From Aselliscus stoliczkanus (Eukaryota; Chordata; Mammalia; Chiroptera; Hipposideridae), in the NCBI GenBank assembly GCA_033961575.1, contig CM066735.1, forward strand, positions 34,057,501 to 34,121,500: a DNA stretch of 64,000 nucleotides, given 5' to 3'. The translations under genes and the position numbers were made by a program. The notes below the pieces were generated by a model, which did no database searches, was not told the DNA's origin, and was given only the letters and a program-made list of their open reading frames with translations. Numbering within the stretch: position 1 is the stretch's first letter; the number at the start of each line of letters is the position of its first letter. This document shows, in pieces, positions 22,701-33,876 of this stretch.

Positions 22701-23149
22701 GGGCCGGCCGAGTGGCGCATTGGTTAAGCACTGGTTTTGGGATGCCAGTGGCCCCGGTTCGGATCCCACATGAGGGCCAGTGACACTGCCCTCTACAGCT
22801 AACAACAGCTCCACCTGGAGCTGGGCTGTGCGAGCCCCGGTGATGGTGTGGACTGAAGCCCCTGCTGCAGTGGGCTGCCATAGGCTACAGTGAGTGGCCC
22901 GCCGCCAGCGTGAGAGGCTGGCAGCCAAGCACGAGCTGCCAATAGCCGCGGTGAGCGACATCCAGAGGCCAGCGACTGATCTGCCTCATCCAGGAAGAGC
23001 GCAATGACGATACCAACAGTGAAGCAACATCCTCCGCAACTAAACTGAAGAACAAGAAGACAGCAACTTGTCTGTTCCCCTTCCCCGATTCCCCAACGCT
23101 GTTCCCCTCTGCCAATTCCCCAATAAAATCTTTAAAAAAAAAGAAAAAA
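22701..23149 (+). mobile_element. tRNA-derived SINE, long T+ form
   Basis: Head: GGGCCGGCCGAGTGGCGCAT with TGGTTAAGC (A-box region) and GCCCCGGTTCGGATCCCACA (B-box region). Then the GAGGGCCAGTGACACTGCCC block, CAGCTCCACCTGGAGCTG palindrome, a GC-rich middle with a minisatellite-like GTGAGNGGC..GCCAGC repeat, CCCCTTCCCCGATTCCCC, and a terminal CCCCAATAAAATCTTTAAAA. AATAAA plus TCTTT is the T+ SINE signature: a poly-A signal beside a pol III terminator. A 16-bp target duplication, AAGAAAACTGAAACTA, is at 22685-22700 and 23150-23165. Several overlapping minus-strand open frames (up to 147 codons) are antisense SINE sequence. Confidence 0.95.
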
Positions 23150-23165
23150 AAGAAAACTGAAACTA

Positions 23166-23605
23166 AATATAAAATGAATCCTATTCCTGGAATGCTCAAA
23201 CAGTTTGAATTAAACTTTTGGAGACTAATTAAATTGTTCCCAATTTCAAATTTCCCCTCAAATTCCTGACATTTCAACACTGCCCCAGGCTATACACAAT
23301 GTGTTTTAGAAACTAAACCCAAAACTGGACTGGCCAGACACAATCTATCTGCTATTTCAAAAATTAATTTCAGAAAATTAGGAAGTCAGGCAAGGCCAAG
23401 TTATTAACCTGTTTGCTAGAAAAGATTAAAGGGTTATTTCTTGTGTGTAGTGGAGCCTCAGGTCTAATTGTTTTTCTAATTAATTTATCCACAAACATAG
23501 CTATTTACATTCACCTCAGTACAGACTTGTAAGGAAACACACAAATTTATAATGTACATTTTCATATGCAAAAGTAATGCTGGTGGAAACAATGTTTAGA
23601 AATGA
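23166..23605. other. Single-copy AT-rich DNA
   Basis: Nothing recognised between the two SINEs. Confidence 0.4.
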
Positions 23606-23619
23606 AGGTTTGGGTTGTT

Positions 23620-23815
23620 TTTTTGTTGTTGTATAATAAAATATATTTTATTGGGGAACAGCCATGGTCATTGGTTACATTGTTTTCATGCTACAGTGGC
23701 ATAGTTGACTCTTTTAGGGAGGGCGTAACTCACAGTGGCACCTACAAGGATCGAACCGGCAACCCTGGTGCTATCAGCACCACACTCTAACTAGCTGAGC
23801 TAACTGGTCCCCCTG
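23620..23815 (-). mobile_element. tRNA-Ile-like SINE
   Basis: Minus strand: GGGGACCAGTTAGCTCAGCT, AGTTAGAGTGTGGTGCTGATAGCACCA, GGGTTGCCGGTTCGATCCTT. This follows the tRNA-Ile layout (GCTCAGTTGGTTAGAGCGTGGTGCTAATAACGCCA..GGGTTCGATCC). The 3' part ends in CCCCAATAAAATATATTTTA, again with AATAAA. A 14-bp duplication, AGGTTTG(G/A)GTTGTT, lies at 23606-23619 and 23816-23829 with one mismatch. This head differs from the GTGGCGC heads elsewhere in the window. Confidence 0.85.
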
Positions 23816-23829
23816 AGGTTTGAGTTGTT

Positions 23830-24202
23830 AACGTTGGTGTATATGTGGTCACCATCCGGTCCAGGGAGAAGAGCAGCCTCCATCCCTTCTTCCCTTTCCT
23901 CTGGGCCTGTCTGTACTCCTTAGAAATCCAGGGAGGAGCCACTGTGTGGTACGGAAAAACAGTAAGGACATTTGGCAACTTCTTAATATTTTAGTTTCTT
24001 GCTCTGTGGGTGACTTAATTGGCATAGATAAAAATGTGTAAATCAAAAAGGAGAGTCACAGATATGCTAGTAGCACAAGGTGATATTCAAGGAACTTGAT
24101 TTTTTTTTCCATATATTAAATAAAACAAATAATCTAGCCATTTTATCTGCCTCTATAATGAAGAATATGGATGGAAAAATTCCTGTCATCTATTTTCAAA
24201 CC
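23830..24202. other. Single-copy DNA
   Basis: Nothing recognised. 23840-23950 is more GC-rich but shows no exon signals. Confidence 0.4.
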
Positions 24203-24228
24203 AAACAAACAAACAAACAAACAAACAG
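24203..24228. repeat. (AAAC)n microsatellite
   Basis: Six AAAC units in a row. Confidence 0.95.
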
Positions 24229-24289
24229 GTTTAGGCTGTCATGAATAAAAAGCATTTATATGAAGACAGGATTGCTATATGGGAGGCAC

Positions 24290-25340
24290 AGATTCAGGTA
24301 GTAACCCAAATTGTGCTCCGAGGAAGACAGAGAAAACCAGAGCTTACAAAGGCAAAACCCACAAGTTGTAATAAAAGAGAGTTTTCCTATTGACTGTCTA
24401 GCATGGTGTGTGAAGACTGGTTCAAAAAGGATCCGTCAGGGCAAGGTGGTGAGAATCTGAGGTAAGCAAGTTCCAGGTTGTGCTTCTACTGGAAGCACAG
24501 ATGTTCAAGAGCCCAAACCTTATTTAGGTCCTTGAGGCAAATGAAGTATGGTGGCTGGTGAAGCAGACTGGCTCCTTTCCTGGCAAAGATTGCAGATGGC
24601 CTGGTTGCCATGGTGAGGAGGAAGTGAAGTTCCTGGTCTGATTTCATTGCTGGTTCAAAAGTTCATGGATGGGGCCGGCCGAGTGTCGCGGTGGTTAAGC
24701 ACTAGCTTGGGATGCCAGCGGCCCCGGTTCGGTCCCACATATGAGGGCCAGTGACACTGCCCTCAAAAAAAATAAAAAAATAAAAATAAAATAATAAATA
24801 AAAGTTCATGGATGGGATGAGCAGAAAGCCCACTTTTTCATGGCCTCCCAGCTCCATTTTAGTTCCCTTTACATAAGTGACTGTCATGACAATGTCCATA
24901 TACAGGGATGTTTCACAAACTGTCTTGAGCTTCTCTGGGTAAAATAAGTTCTTAGAAAACCCACAGCAAATAGGTACTGAATGAGGAAGTGTGTGGCCAA
25001 TGGTTGGAGATCATGCTGATAAAAATGTATTTTTCCTTTGGCATGCTTTTCCCTCTTGCTCTTGTGGGTATGAAGGCGTTCAGCTGTGGTGCCCAGCATC
25101 TCTCTGACTGGACGGTTGATTCAGCTGCTCAGCCTGGTCAGCTATGTGTGCTTCCCCAGCTCTTTGTTCCGTACACAACTCTTGCACCTGTAACATTGGA
25201 ATAGAAGGACCTCACCAGATTGAAAAGCCTGTTCTGCTGTCCCACAGAGTATCTCTACACTCTCAGTCTAGAACCAACAAAGGCTGTCTCCTGCTTTTGT
25301 TTAACAGGACTAGAATGTCCATTGTTCAGCATTGAGGGAG
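24290..25340. other. Less AT-rich segment of unknown nature
   Basis: Apart from the nested SINE (24672-24799), this kilobase has a balanced base composition unlike its flanks. It contains CCCAGCATCTCTCTGACTGG, CAGCTGCTCAGCCTGGTCAG and other blocks with no simple repeats. It could be an old LTR or another retroelement remnant, or single-copy regulatory DNA. I see no protein-coding exon. Confidence 0.3.
24672..24799 (+). mobile_element. tRNA-derived SINE, short form
   Basis: GGGCCGGCCGAGTGTCGCGG head, TGGTTAAGCACTAGCTTGGG, GCCCCGGTTCGGTCCCACAT, then GAGGGCCAGTGACACTGCCC and at once an A-rich tail of AAAATAAAAA type. There is no GC-rich body and no TCTTT terminator. The target duplication AAAAGTTCATGGATGGG (24657-24672 region and 24800-24816) is nearly perfect, so the copy is fairly young. 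Confidence 0.95.
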
Positions 25341-25875
25341 AAATGAAAATGGTGTTTTATTCGCCACAGTGAATTGCTTTCCCAACAATTTTTTTCCTTA
25401 TAAATTGTTTTTGATGCCTTGTGTGTATAAAACTGAATACATATTTTTTTCTGTTTTTAATGTTTTTTTCTGTTTTTATTTCTTCATCTCTTGATATCAA
25501 TTTTACTTCTTTATAAAATTTTTACTTTCTTTTACATGAAAAACTTCAAGTATATCAGTGGATACGTTTTTCCTTTAGTTTCTTCAGAGTACTCATTTTA
25601 ATTCCTTGAAATCTGCCTTCATTTGGCTTACTTATTTAGAATCTATGTTTATATAAGAAAAATAACCACAGAACATAATTCCATAATGACTGAAGCATTA
25701 GGTTTTATTTAAAAAATGATAATGGAAAAATGATATAAAAGATAAAAGTATGAAAACCAGGTGAATATCAAGAATCGGTTATTTCTCATGCTTCATTTCA
25801 CTCTTCTAGTATCAGTCAAGATGTTTCTATAGGGTTAAGAGTAAATATTATAGAAACAAGGAACATTTAAAAAGT
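25341..25875. other. AT-rich single-copy DNA
   Basis: Nothing recognised. Confidence 0.4.
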
Positions 25876-25941
25876 TAGCCAACAGCAAAAGTTTTCAATC
25901 AGGATGGAGATCAGAATGACCTGAGGAATCTGTATAGGGGA

Positions 25942-26025
<84 letters not shown>

Positions 26026-26095
26026 GTATTTTTGCTGGGTGTGGAATATCCATAGTTGTGACTCATCTCAGATCCACTGAATAGACACACACGGC
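25876..26095 (+). repeat. MER5-type DNA transposon relic split by (TG)n
   Basis: 'aaaagttttcaatcaggatg' then GAGATCAGAATGACCTGAGGAATCTG matches the MER5 order (CAGTGGTTCTCAA..CATCAGAATCACCTGGAGG). The match is lost after the (TG)n tract. Confidence 0.5.
25943..26027. repeat. (TG)n microsatellite
   Basis: About 42 TG units with two TTTG interruptions. Confidence 0.98.
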
Positions 26096-26379
26096 ATGCA
26101 TTCTACAAACACACTTACACCAGACACTAATTTTAGTTTAGATTTGTGCTTCTTTTTAACTGTGCTGGTTTAAACATCTCCAGTCAAGAAAAAGAAAGGT
26201 CTTATTTTCACTGGCAGTATGTCTAATTGCTTGGTTCATTCAGTTTTAATTTTGTAAAATTTCAAAATAAGGTTCAGTTTGTGCATAGCGCACAAAGAAT
26301 TAACAAAAATATCTGTAACTTACCAAGCATCTCTGGAGTATGTACAGGATAAACCTCATTGGCCCTAACTAGTTCAAAG
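26096..26379. other. Single-copy DNA
   Basis: Nothing recognised. Confidence 0.4.
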
Positions 26380-26510
26380 GAGTGTTTCTGTTCAGTGTAT
26401 CTTATTAATGCTAACCATGTGACAGGCACTGGACTGAGCTGAGGGGTCACTCTTTGCTTTTATGAAGAACACTCCTGTCTTAAAAGAACTTAGAATCTAA
26501 AAGGGAACAC
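26380..26510 (-). repeat. L2/MIR3-type fragment
   Basis: AATGCTAACCATGTGACAGGCACTGGACTGAGCTGAGGGG fits reverse L2 (CTACTATGTGCCAGGCACTGTGCTAGGCGCTGGGG), followed by 'ctcctgtcttaaaagaactt' and AGAATCTAAAAGGGAACAC (L2 CTGCCCTCAAGGAGCTTACAGTCTAGTGGGG). Confidence 0.6.
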
Positions 26511-27184
26511 TTAATTCCAAGTCAGAGATAATTCGCTAGTCAATACTTTAGCCAACTTATCTATTCAACAAACATATATATCATGTCAATTAACGTAGAA
26601 ATTTAATCTACTTATTACAGACATTATTTGATCTAGGTTCTTATTTCTATAATGTAATTGATTAGAATAATCCCCTACAAAACTGTTATGTGCTATAATC
26701 TTCAACTAGTTTTGATCCCCTGAAATGGCTAGTTCTCTCTCCCCACGACTCCCCTAATCCAGTGGAGAAAATGTGAGTATGTTGGTCAGAAATCTTACTG
26801 AACAACAACTAAAGCTGTTTAAAACGTCAATATACTTAGAAGAGGTTCATATGTAAACAGCTCTGTACCACTACATAGCCTAAGATAAAAGGAGACATTC
26901 ATTACTGTCTGCCTGGTATTTCACTGCTATCAGAGTTGGTATGAGAATAAATATAATATGAATACTTTTAGTTTTCTTTGGAAATGGCAGTGAAAATAAA
27001 AAAGATGTTTTCATTACTGATTCTATTTTTCATTCTAGAAAATGAAATGTTCGTATCTTTACATGCAAAGGGAACACACGTTTACCTAAATTTTACCCTG
27101 TGTTTCTTTGTGGGGATTGTGGAAAATACCTCATTATTGTCATTTATAAATTAGGTTTGCTAATATTATTTCTCTATTGTATAC
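26511..27184. other. Single-copy AT-rich DNA
   Basis: Nothing recognised. Confidence 0.4.
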
Positions 27185-27530
27185 CTCCTTTGACCTTGTT
27201 GCTACCTCTGCTGGGAACAACCCCATATACTTGCTGGACACTCTCTGAATTATCCATGGACATACAGAGCTAAGCATAAACATTATATTCTCACAGCAGC
27301 CTTATACCCTTTCAAAGTAGGGCCACTCCTGTTATTTTGTACAATATCTATTCTTTCCTCATAGCACTTGTTATGTTTTCTAATTATTTAATCAATATAT
27401 TTATTTACCTGTATTTTTTTTCTCTTATGAACTCAATGAAGCAGGGTGTATGTTGGTTTGGTGAAATATTGTACCCTAGTGCCTATTACAGCACATGTTC
27501 AGAATCTCAGCAAATATGTATTAAATCAAT
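27185..27530 (+). repeat. L2 LINE 3' end
   Basis: Sense L2: 'ttcctcatagcacttgttat', TAATTATTTAATCAATATATTTATTTACCTG, CTTATGAACTCAATGAAGCAGGGTGTATG (L2 GTAAGCTCCATGAGGGCAGGGACT), CTAGTGCCTATTACAGCACATG, and 'aaatatgtattaaatcaata' as the tail. Confidence 0.75.
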
Positions 27531-27967
27531 AAATACAACTTGAATATTATGTAGTTTAATGAAACCAAGTTTATGTAAAATTTTAGAGTACATTTTTAAA
27601 ACTGCACAAATTTGAAGAATCATCATTTTATAAAATATTTTAAAGCAAGCTTTCCATCAAGAAGGGGAATCAGAAAGTAAAATTTCAGAAGTGAAATTTT
27701 AAAATAATTAATTGTGATTATTTTTTATGTTGCCTTTTTCCTAAACCAAAGAGAAAAGAAATGTCTTCATTGATGCTAGTTAGACACTAAGACTCCAAAG
27801 ATGATCTTTATAACTTTTGGATCTCAACTTGCAAGTAAATTGCCAATGTCTGATTACACTAAAAATTGCGAATTGCACTACATAAGCCATTAAATTACTA
27901 GAATATAATCTAGATCAATTAATAGAAAATTTAACTAGAAAATAACATGTGGCATCAGTTATTTTTA

Positions 27968-27974
27968 CTCAGGG

Positions 27975-28005
<31 letters not shown>

Positions 28006-28115
28006 GCTGAGCCATCCTGCCACCTGTTGGCAGCTCAACGGCAACTCAGCTCGGGCTGGCCTCGAACCGCTGTTGCTCAGAGCTCAGCTTGCACTGTTGA
28101 GCGAGCTCTTAACCA
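27968..28115 (-). mobile_element. tRNA-derived SINE, third form, atypical ends
   Basis: Minus strand: TGGTTAAGAGCTCGCTCAAC at the start, so the first ~20 nt of the head are missing, then the AGCAACAGCGGTTCGAGGCC part, the GCCAACAGGTGGCAGGATGG block, CTCAGCT and poly-A. A perfect 16-bp duplication, GCATCAGTTATTTTTA, flanks it (27952-27967, 28116-28131). Between the poly-A and the left duplication lie ten extra bases, CTCAGGGAGA on the plus strand. Confidence 0.9.
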
Positions 28116-28131
28116 GCATCAGTTATTTTTA

Positions 28132-29232
28132 ACATATCATAAACCATATTATTATATTTGTCAACTAGTTCATTTATCATAATTTGATGTCTGTAAAGGT
28201 TTCCTGACAAACCAAAGGCCTCTCAGTGTTGGATGTGTAGGATGGGCTCAAAACATATTACTTCCTCTCCTCACTCACTGACCAAAGGTAGTTTTACTCA
28301 TATTTTCTATGACAATAACCAATACACTGCCATGATCTCCACAGGAGGGGTATCAGAATACTGTCAACATCTGGGTAGCTATGCGTAATTAGCTTTGATA
28401 AAGCTGGTGTTTATACAGGAAGAGATGAAAGATAAATTGTTAGGAGCCTATCCATGTTATAAATTCACCGAAAATCTGAAATCTGTCATTATACCTTAAG
28501 GGAAAATATTTTAGTGAGGAATAATTACTTAAAATGATAAACTATTGTGTAGATATGAAGTGTTATGTAGGCATTTATATTCATTCAGTATTTTAGAATT
28601 GAATAGTTTATAAACTGAGAAAGAACAGATTGTGTTCAAATATGATTCATTAATTTAACTGTACAATCCTATATAAGTGGCAAGTCTTACAGAAGTAAAT
28701 AAAAAAGGAACTTCTTGAGAGGTAAAACCTCTAGGTTACGTTAACGACTGCTCTCTATGACAAATGAGAGTCAACACAATAAAGTTAAGTGTTGTTAAAA
28801 AGTGGAAAACAAAAAGTGCATCCAAATACATTGATAAAGAACATATAGCACCAAAAATGTACAAGGTTAAATGTTACTGTTTTTCCTATAACAAGTTTCA
28901 GCTCCTTGGCACCTAAAATAGGTGTTCATTGTAGCAATTATACAGTCTTTAGTAGCTACTGTGAACATATTTATGATTCATCACTGACTCCACATAATGA
29001 TCTTTTTGGAAGGACTGGAAAGAGAAAGTGCTAGATAAATAAAGCAGAGAAGTGATCTGTAGGACTTCCAGAGTAGAAAAGACTGGAAAGCAAAGGAACA
29101 TAGAAAGAGAATACAGCTTCTTATAGCTCAAGGAGAAAACCGTTCTTAGTGGAAAAATAATCCTTTTCTCCAAAAAAGACCTATATGAAACCTTAATATA
29201 AAAAAAAGAAGCATGCAACTTTACTTTAAATA

Positions 29233-29233
<1 letters not shown>
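28132..29233. other. Single-copy AT-rich DNA
   Basis: Nothing recognised. Confidence 0.4.

Positions 29234-29279
<46 letters not shown>
29234..29279. repeat. (AC)n microsatellite
   Basis: About 22 uninterrupted AC units. Confidence 0.98.
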
Positions 29280-29281
<2 letters not shown>

Positions 29282-29378
29282 AAAGAAATAGCCAATAAAA
29301 ACATGGAATATGTAAATATGTTATAGATATACTAGATTTGGATAAAAAGTCTAGTGTTTTTGTGTAAATATTTAACTT

Positions 29379-29386
<8 letters not shown>

Positions 29387-29422
<36 letters not shown>
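29387..29422. repeat. (AT)n microsatellite
   Basis: About 18 AT units. Further TG, TATC and TAGAGG short repeats follow at 29502-29595, making 29234-29595 a microsatellite-rich island. Confidence 0.98.
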
Positions 29423-29426
<4 letters not shown>

Positions 29427-29599
29427 TTGGAGTGATGACATTAAGTATTTATTAGACTTATCAAAAAATGATTCTGTCTAACAAAGCCTAATTTGTTCAT
29501 TTGTGTGTGTGTGTGTGTATACATATATGCTATGTGTATCTATATCTAGAGGTATCTAGAGGTATAGAGGCATATATAGATAGATATAGATATAAAATA

Positions 29600-30239
29600 A
29601 TCCATCCTTTTAAGTTATAGTTTGGTTTTATTTCTCTTCTTCCAGATACTTTGATATTGGAACTTTGTTCTTGAAATAAAGACTTGAATTATATAAAAGG
29701 ATTTTATGATTTTAAAAAATCTGTACAAAGGAACTATATTGTATAAACTGGCTATACTTTATATTTCTCAATCTTATGACTAAATCATTAAAATAGTTTA
29801 AGTGTATTTTTGGCTCAAAATACATCGATTGTGTTTTATTAAATTTAGAAAACTGAAATATATTTTCTCTGGAGGCTTAACATTATTTGATCATTTTTAT
29901 TGTTTTCTCTAGGTTCCATTATTTTAGCATACTTTAATTACTTCTTCTGATCACTCTGCTTTGTACATGTTTACGCTTTCACAGTGATAATGAGAAAAAT
30001 GTTTGAATCAGGAGAGAAAACTGTTAACTCAATCCATCATCTGAGACTAATTTAATGACCAGTGATAACGTTTTTCAAAACAACAATAATGGTCTATATT
30101 TGGTTAGGAATTAGGTTAGGAAATTATTTTTGCTGTAAAATTAGAAAAGTAATAGCTCTCTTAAATCTCTACTCTCCTAATACATACCTTCTATCTTTCA
30201 TTAGATAAAGCTCAAGTAATGGACCGAACAAAATGCTTA
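29600..30239. other. AT-rich single-copy DNA
   Basis: Nothing recognised. Confidence 0.4.
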
Positions 30240-30430
30240 GAGTTGATCAGATTTGGATGCTGACTCTGGTTCTGCCACTGTCTGATTCAGGCCAACTTGC
30301 CTTAGACTCCCTGATCCTCGGTTTCCTCACCTCAGTTTCCTCAGTAACATGAGGGCAGTAATACCTTTCTTACTGGGTAGTTGTGAGCTCGGCTGTACAA
30401 AGCAGCTGGCAAAGCCATTAGCATTGTAAT
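30240..30430 (+). repeat. MIR SINE relic
   Basis: Sense MIR: 'gatttggatgctgactctgg', TTCTGCCACTGTCTGATTCAGGCCAACTTGCC, CTCGGTTTCCTCACCTCAGTTTCCTCAGTAACATGAGGGCAGTAATACC, then 'actgggtagttgtgagctcg'. Order and spacing fit well, with a small internal duplication of TTTCCTCA. Confidence 0.85.
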
Positions 30431-31845
30431 TTTTTCATACAAACTTTTGATGTCTGACTACTTCTGGAAGTTTAAGTTAATATGGAAAAGCGAAGGAAAT
30501 TCTTTATCCGTTCCCTTACTCCTCTGAATTCTGTGATCAAAAAGTCCATCAGTTTTGTAAGTGGTGTGGACACAGGTGCCATGAGATTAATATAGAAAAT
30601 AAAGTGAGACTATTTGTGTTGGCTGCACAATGGATTTAATGGCAAGTGGAGCGGAAGAGAGGACTGTAAGGAGTTAAAGTTTCGGAGTCCACAGTTTATG
30701 AGGTTTTCTCTACCCAGATCCATGAATGGAATTCAGTGCACTACAAATCACCTCACACTTTATGTGATACTTTTTGTGAAGTATACTTTTCTGGAGGACA
30801 GACTAACCAATTTCATCATATTCTCAATGTCATCTATGACCTACACACCTCAAACAACTGGCTTAAGATCTAGAACCTCTTCTTTTTTTTTTCTTCCTTA
30901 GCATTCAGTAATGGGCAAATAAATCACAGTGGTGTTTTTAATAATTACTCTTGCATTTTCCCGGTTGTGTATACATGCTATAGAGAGTAGAAATAATTAT
31001 AAGGCAGGTGTATTTTAGAATGGAAGCTCAACAAAGAATGAACCTTCCTTGTGATAAATAAATCATGAGATCCAGTGCACAAAGTGGATATTCATGAAAA
31101 GGAATGCAAACCTTTTGTCTCTATGATTATGTATTCTTTTAGATTCCCAACTTAGAAATAAAACAAATGATCTGTATCTAAGAAATTAAAGTAGAGAATA
31201 TGGTTTAAAAACCAGAATAAATGAAAGTAATTAAGTCTTTGCGAAGCATGAAGAATCATGTAAAGTTGTGCTTTTATGAATTTTATCTGATGACATGATC
31301 TCATAACCCCATCAATTTATTTGCATGTCTACTGCCAGTAGCAGTATGAGGAGGTGACGTTATAGAAGGAACCTTGCTCTGTGTTTTCTTTTGCCAAAGG
31401 AATTTCTGTTTTGTGCCATTGGAGCCATAGATGGTGCTTTCCAAAGGTGGGACTATAACTGAGCAATTCTATTTTCTGAGCCAGTAAAAGAGAAACTATT
31501 TTTCCAGAGCCTTGGCAAAAAGTAAAAAAAAAAAAATTAGAATGTGAACCTGCAATTTTCAACCTTCATGGTCTCTTGTTATATAAAGTACAGCTTTTCC
31601 TTGATTTGTAGAATTAGTCATCTCAGTGAAATTGAAAAAAGAAATGAAAAATGAGAGAGCACCTAAAAATAATTAAGACCATTATTTTCTAATCCTGCCA
31701 ACAAATTTTTCATGATTACTTTTTACTTTACGTTCCTTGAACTTATAAATTTCTGTCCCACAGTATTTTGCAATTTACATCATAGGGTCAGTGACTGCAT
31801 TTACCACAAATTTATCAGCCTGGATGGTTGGAATTCTGTTTTATA
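30431..31845. other. Single-copy DNA
   Basis: No repeat or gene assigned. The 95-codon frame at 30614-30901 ends in a T-rich run and has no splice context. Confidence 0.35.
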
Positions 31846-31862
31846 TTCTACAGATATTTATT

Positions 31863-31980
31863 TTATTTTTTATTTTTATTTTTTTGAGGGCAGTGTCACT
31901 GGCCCTCATATGTGGAACCTGAACCGGGGCTGCTGGCATCCCAAGCCAGTGCTTAACCACCGCACTACTCGGCCGGCCCT
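31863..31980 (-). mobile_element. tRNA-derived SINE, short form, nested in L2
   Basis: Minus strand: GGGCCGGCCGAGTAGTGCGG head, B-box region CCCCGGTTCAGGTTCCACAT, GAGGGCCAGTGACACTGCCC, A-rich tail with T interruptions. The 15-bp duplication CTACAGATATTTATT (31848-31862, 31981-31995) is itself L2 3'-tail sequence. Confidence 0.95.
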
Positions 31981-32488
31981 CTACAGATATTTATTGAATG
32001 CTTACTATTGCCAACCCTGCATTAGGCAATGGCCATACAAGGTTCTTAACCTCATGGTCTGGTTAGAGAAACACCCATGAATTAAATAACCAAACACACA
32101 CAAAATATAAAATTGAAATTGTGTTGGATACTAGAGAGGAGTAGCAATTTTGGTAAATAAGTATATATATGATCTTGCAGGAGTGACTTGTGTTGAGATC
32201 AGAAGGGTAAGAGATAACTGAACAAAGAAGGGAGGGTATTGTGTCCTAACACGAGCAAACCATGTGCAAACACCCATGGGGATAAAGATTGTAGTATGTA
32301 TGAAGACTTAGAGGGCCAGTGAAATTGCAGCAGAAAGAGCTGGTCAAGTTTAGTACAAGATGAAGCTGGAAGAGGTATGTGAAGGACCAGGCTGGACAGT
32401 GTAGGCTAGACTGTGAGCTTTCTTTTTATACCAAGAGCAATAAAGAATATTAAGCATGTAAGTGGCATGATTACATTATATATATATA

Positions 32489-32938
32489 TTTTTTAAAAGA
32501 TTTTATTGGGGAAGGGGAACAGCATTGGGGAACCAAGGAAGGAGAACAGATAAGTTGCTGTCCTTTTGTTCTTCAGTCTAGTTGTGGAGGACACTGCTTC
32601 ACTGGCCCATGTTGGTATCATCATTACGCTCTTCTCGGGTGAAGCAGATTGGTCACCGGCCTCTGGATGGCCGCTCACAGTGACTCTTGGCAGCTCACAC
32701 CGGCTGCCAGCAGCTCACGCTGGCTGCCGGCCACTCACTGTAGCCTATGGCTGCCCACTGCAGCAGGGGCTGCAGCTATGCTGTCCCGGGGACTCATAGC
32801 AGCCCAGCTCCAGGTGGAGCTGTTGTTCACCATCTTAGCTGTACAGGCCAGTGTCCCTGGTCTTCATATGTGGGATCCGAACCGGGGCCGCTGGTGTTCC
32901 AAGCCAGCTCTTAACCAATGCGCCACTCGGCCGGCCCC
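32489..32938 (-). mobile_element. tRNA-derived SINE, long T+ form, nested in L2
   Basis: Left end AAAAGATTTTATTGGGG is the complement of CCCCAATAAAATCTTTT. The right end is GCGCCACTCGGCCGGCCCC, the tRNA head. The middle carries the CAGCTCCAGGTGGAGCTG palindrome and repeated CAGCTCACNCTGGCTGCC units. Open frames of 61-101 codons here are SINE sequence. A clean target duplication could not be drawn because the left flank is a TA repeat. Confidence 0.93.
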
Positions 32939-33876
32939 TATGTTTGCATTTTAAAAAGCTCATCCTGTAGTATAGAGAGTGAAGTGGAATGAAAATAGAT
33001 GTGTGTAGAATACCTAGGAGACTATTTCAATATCCCAGGAAAGAAATGATGATAGCATGGAATAGAATTCATAGGAGATGGTGTTTCGGAAGAGAAAGGA
33101 GTGGATGTGTATGAAATTTATAGTCAGCTGTACAGAATTTAGTGAAATTTTATGGAATGCGAAAGAGATGCAAAACCACCCTGGCTTACTAGCTAGCATC
33201 ATTTGATGAATGCATCACTGTCATTAGAAATAAGGAATACTGGAGCAGAGTTAGTTTGGGTAAGATAAGATAATAAAATTCATGTTTGCCATTATGAATC
33301 TGAGGGTCTTTTGAATATCCCAAATAAGATGTTATTAAACTTGGAATAAATGATTTGCAGCATAAAGAGTGGTCTGAGTTGGAAATAATATAGTATATAT
33401 GCACGTCATTAAATCTATGAGCATGCATGATTTTCCCAATGAGAAAGTATAAAATGAGAAAATTAGAAGGCGTAGAATACAGCCTGGAAAATTCTCAATG
33501 TTAATGGCCAGGTGGAGAAGGATGGACCTCTAAAGGAGGTAAAGATGGAGCAGCTTCTAGAGAGCTCTAACAACTTGGTCAGGACTGTGAAGTGGAAGTT
33601 TATAAAAGTGAGGGCTTCAAAAAGACCACTGAGGTCAGCATCATAGAATGCTGTGGAGGGGTCAGATATGAAGAATGAAAACTTTATTGTTATTTTATGA
33701 TTTAAGTGTCAGCACTGACCTTATTAAGAGCTATTTGGCACGGCCTAGTGAGAGGAGAGGAAATGGAAACATTGAGAAATTTGGAAAAATGGAGACATTG
33801 AGAAACCCCTTTGAGAAATTTGGGTGTGAAGGAGAGAGCATTAGCTGGAGGGGAACATAGGTCATGTTTTATGTTT

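Noticed and set aside
22438..23280. Minus frames of 87-147 codons
   Set aside because: They run through the long SINE at 22701-23149 and its flanks; no splice sites or protein resemblance.
28949..29278. 109-codon minus frame with Cys-Val repeat
   Set aside because: Its start comes from the (AC)n tract; the remainder is AT-rich DNA with no family resemblance.
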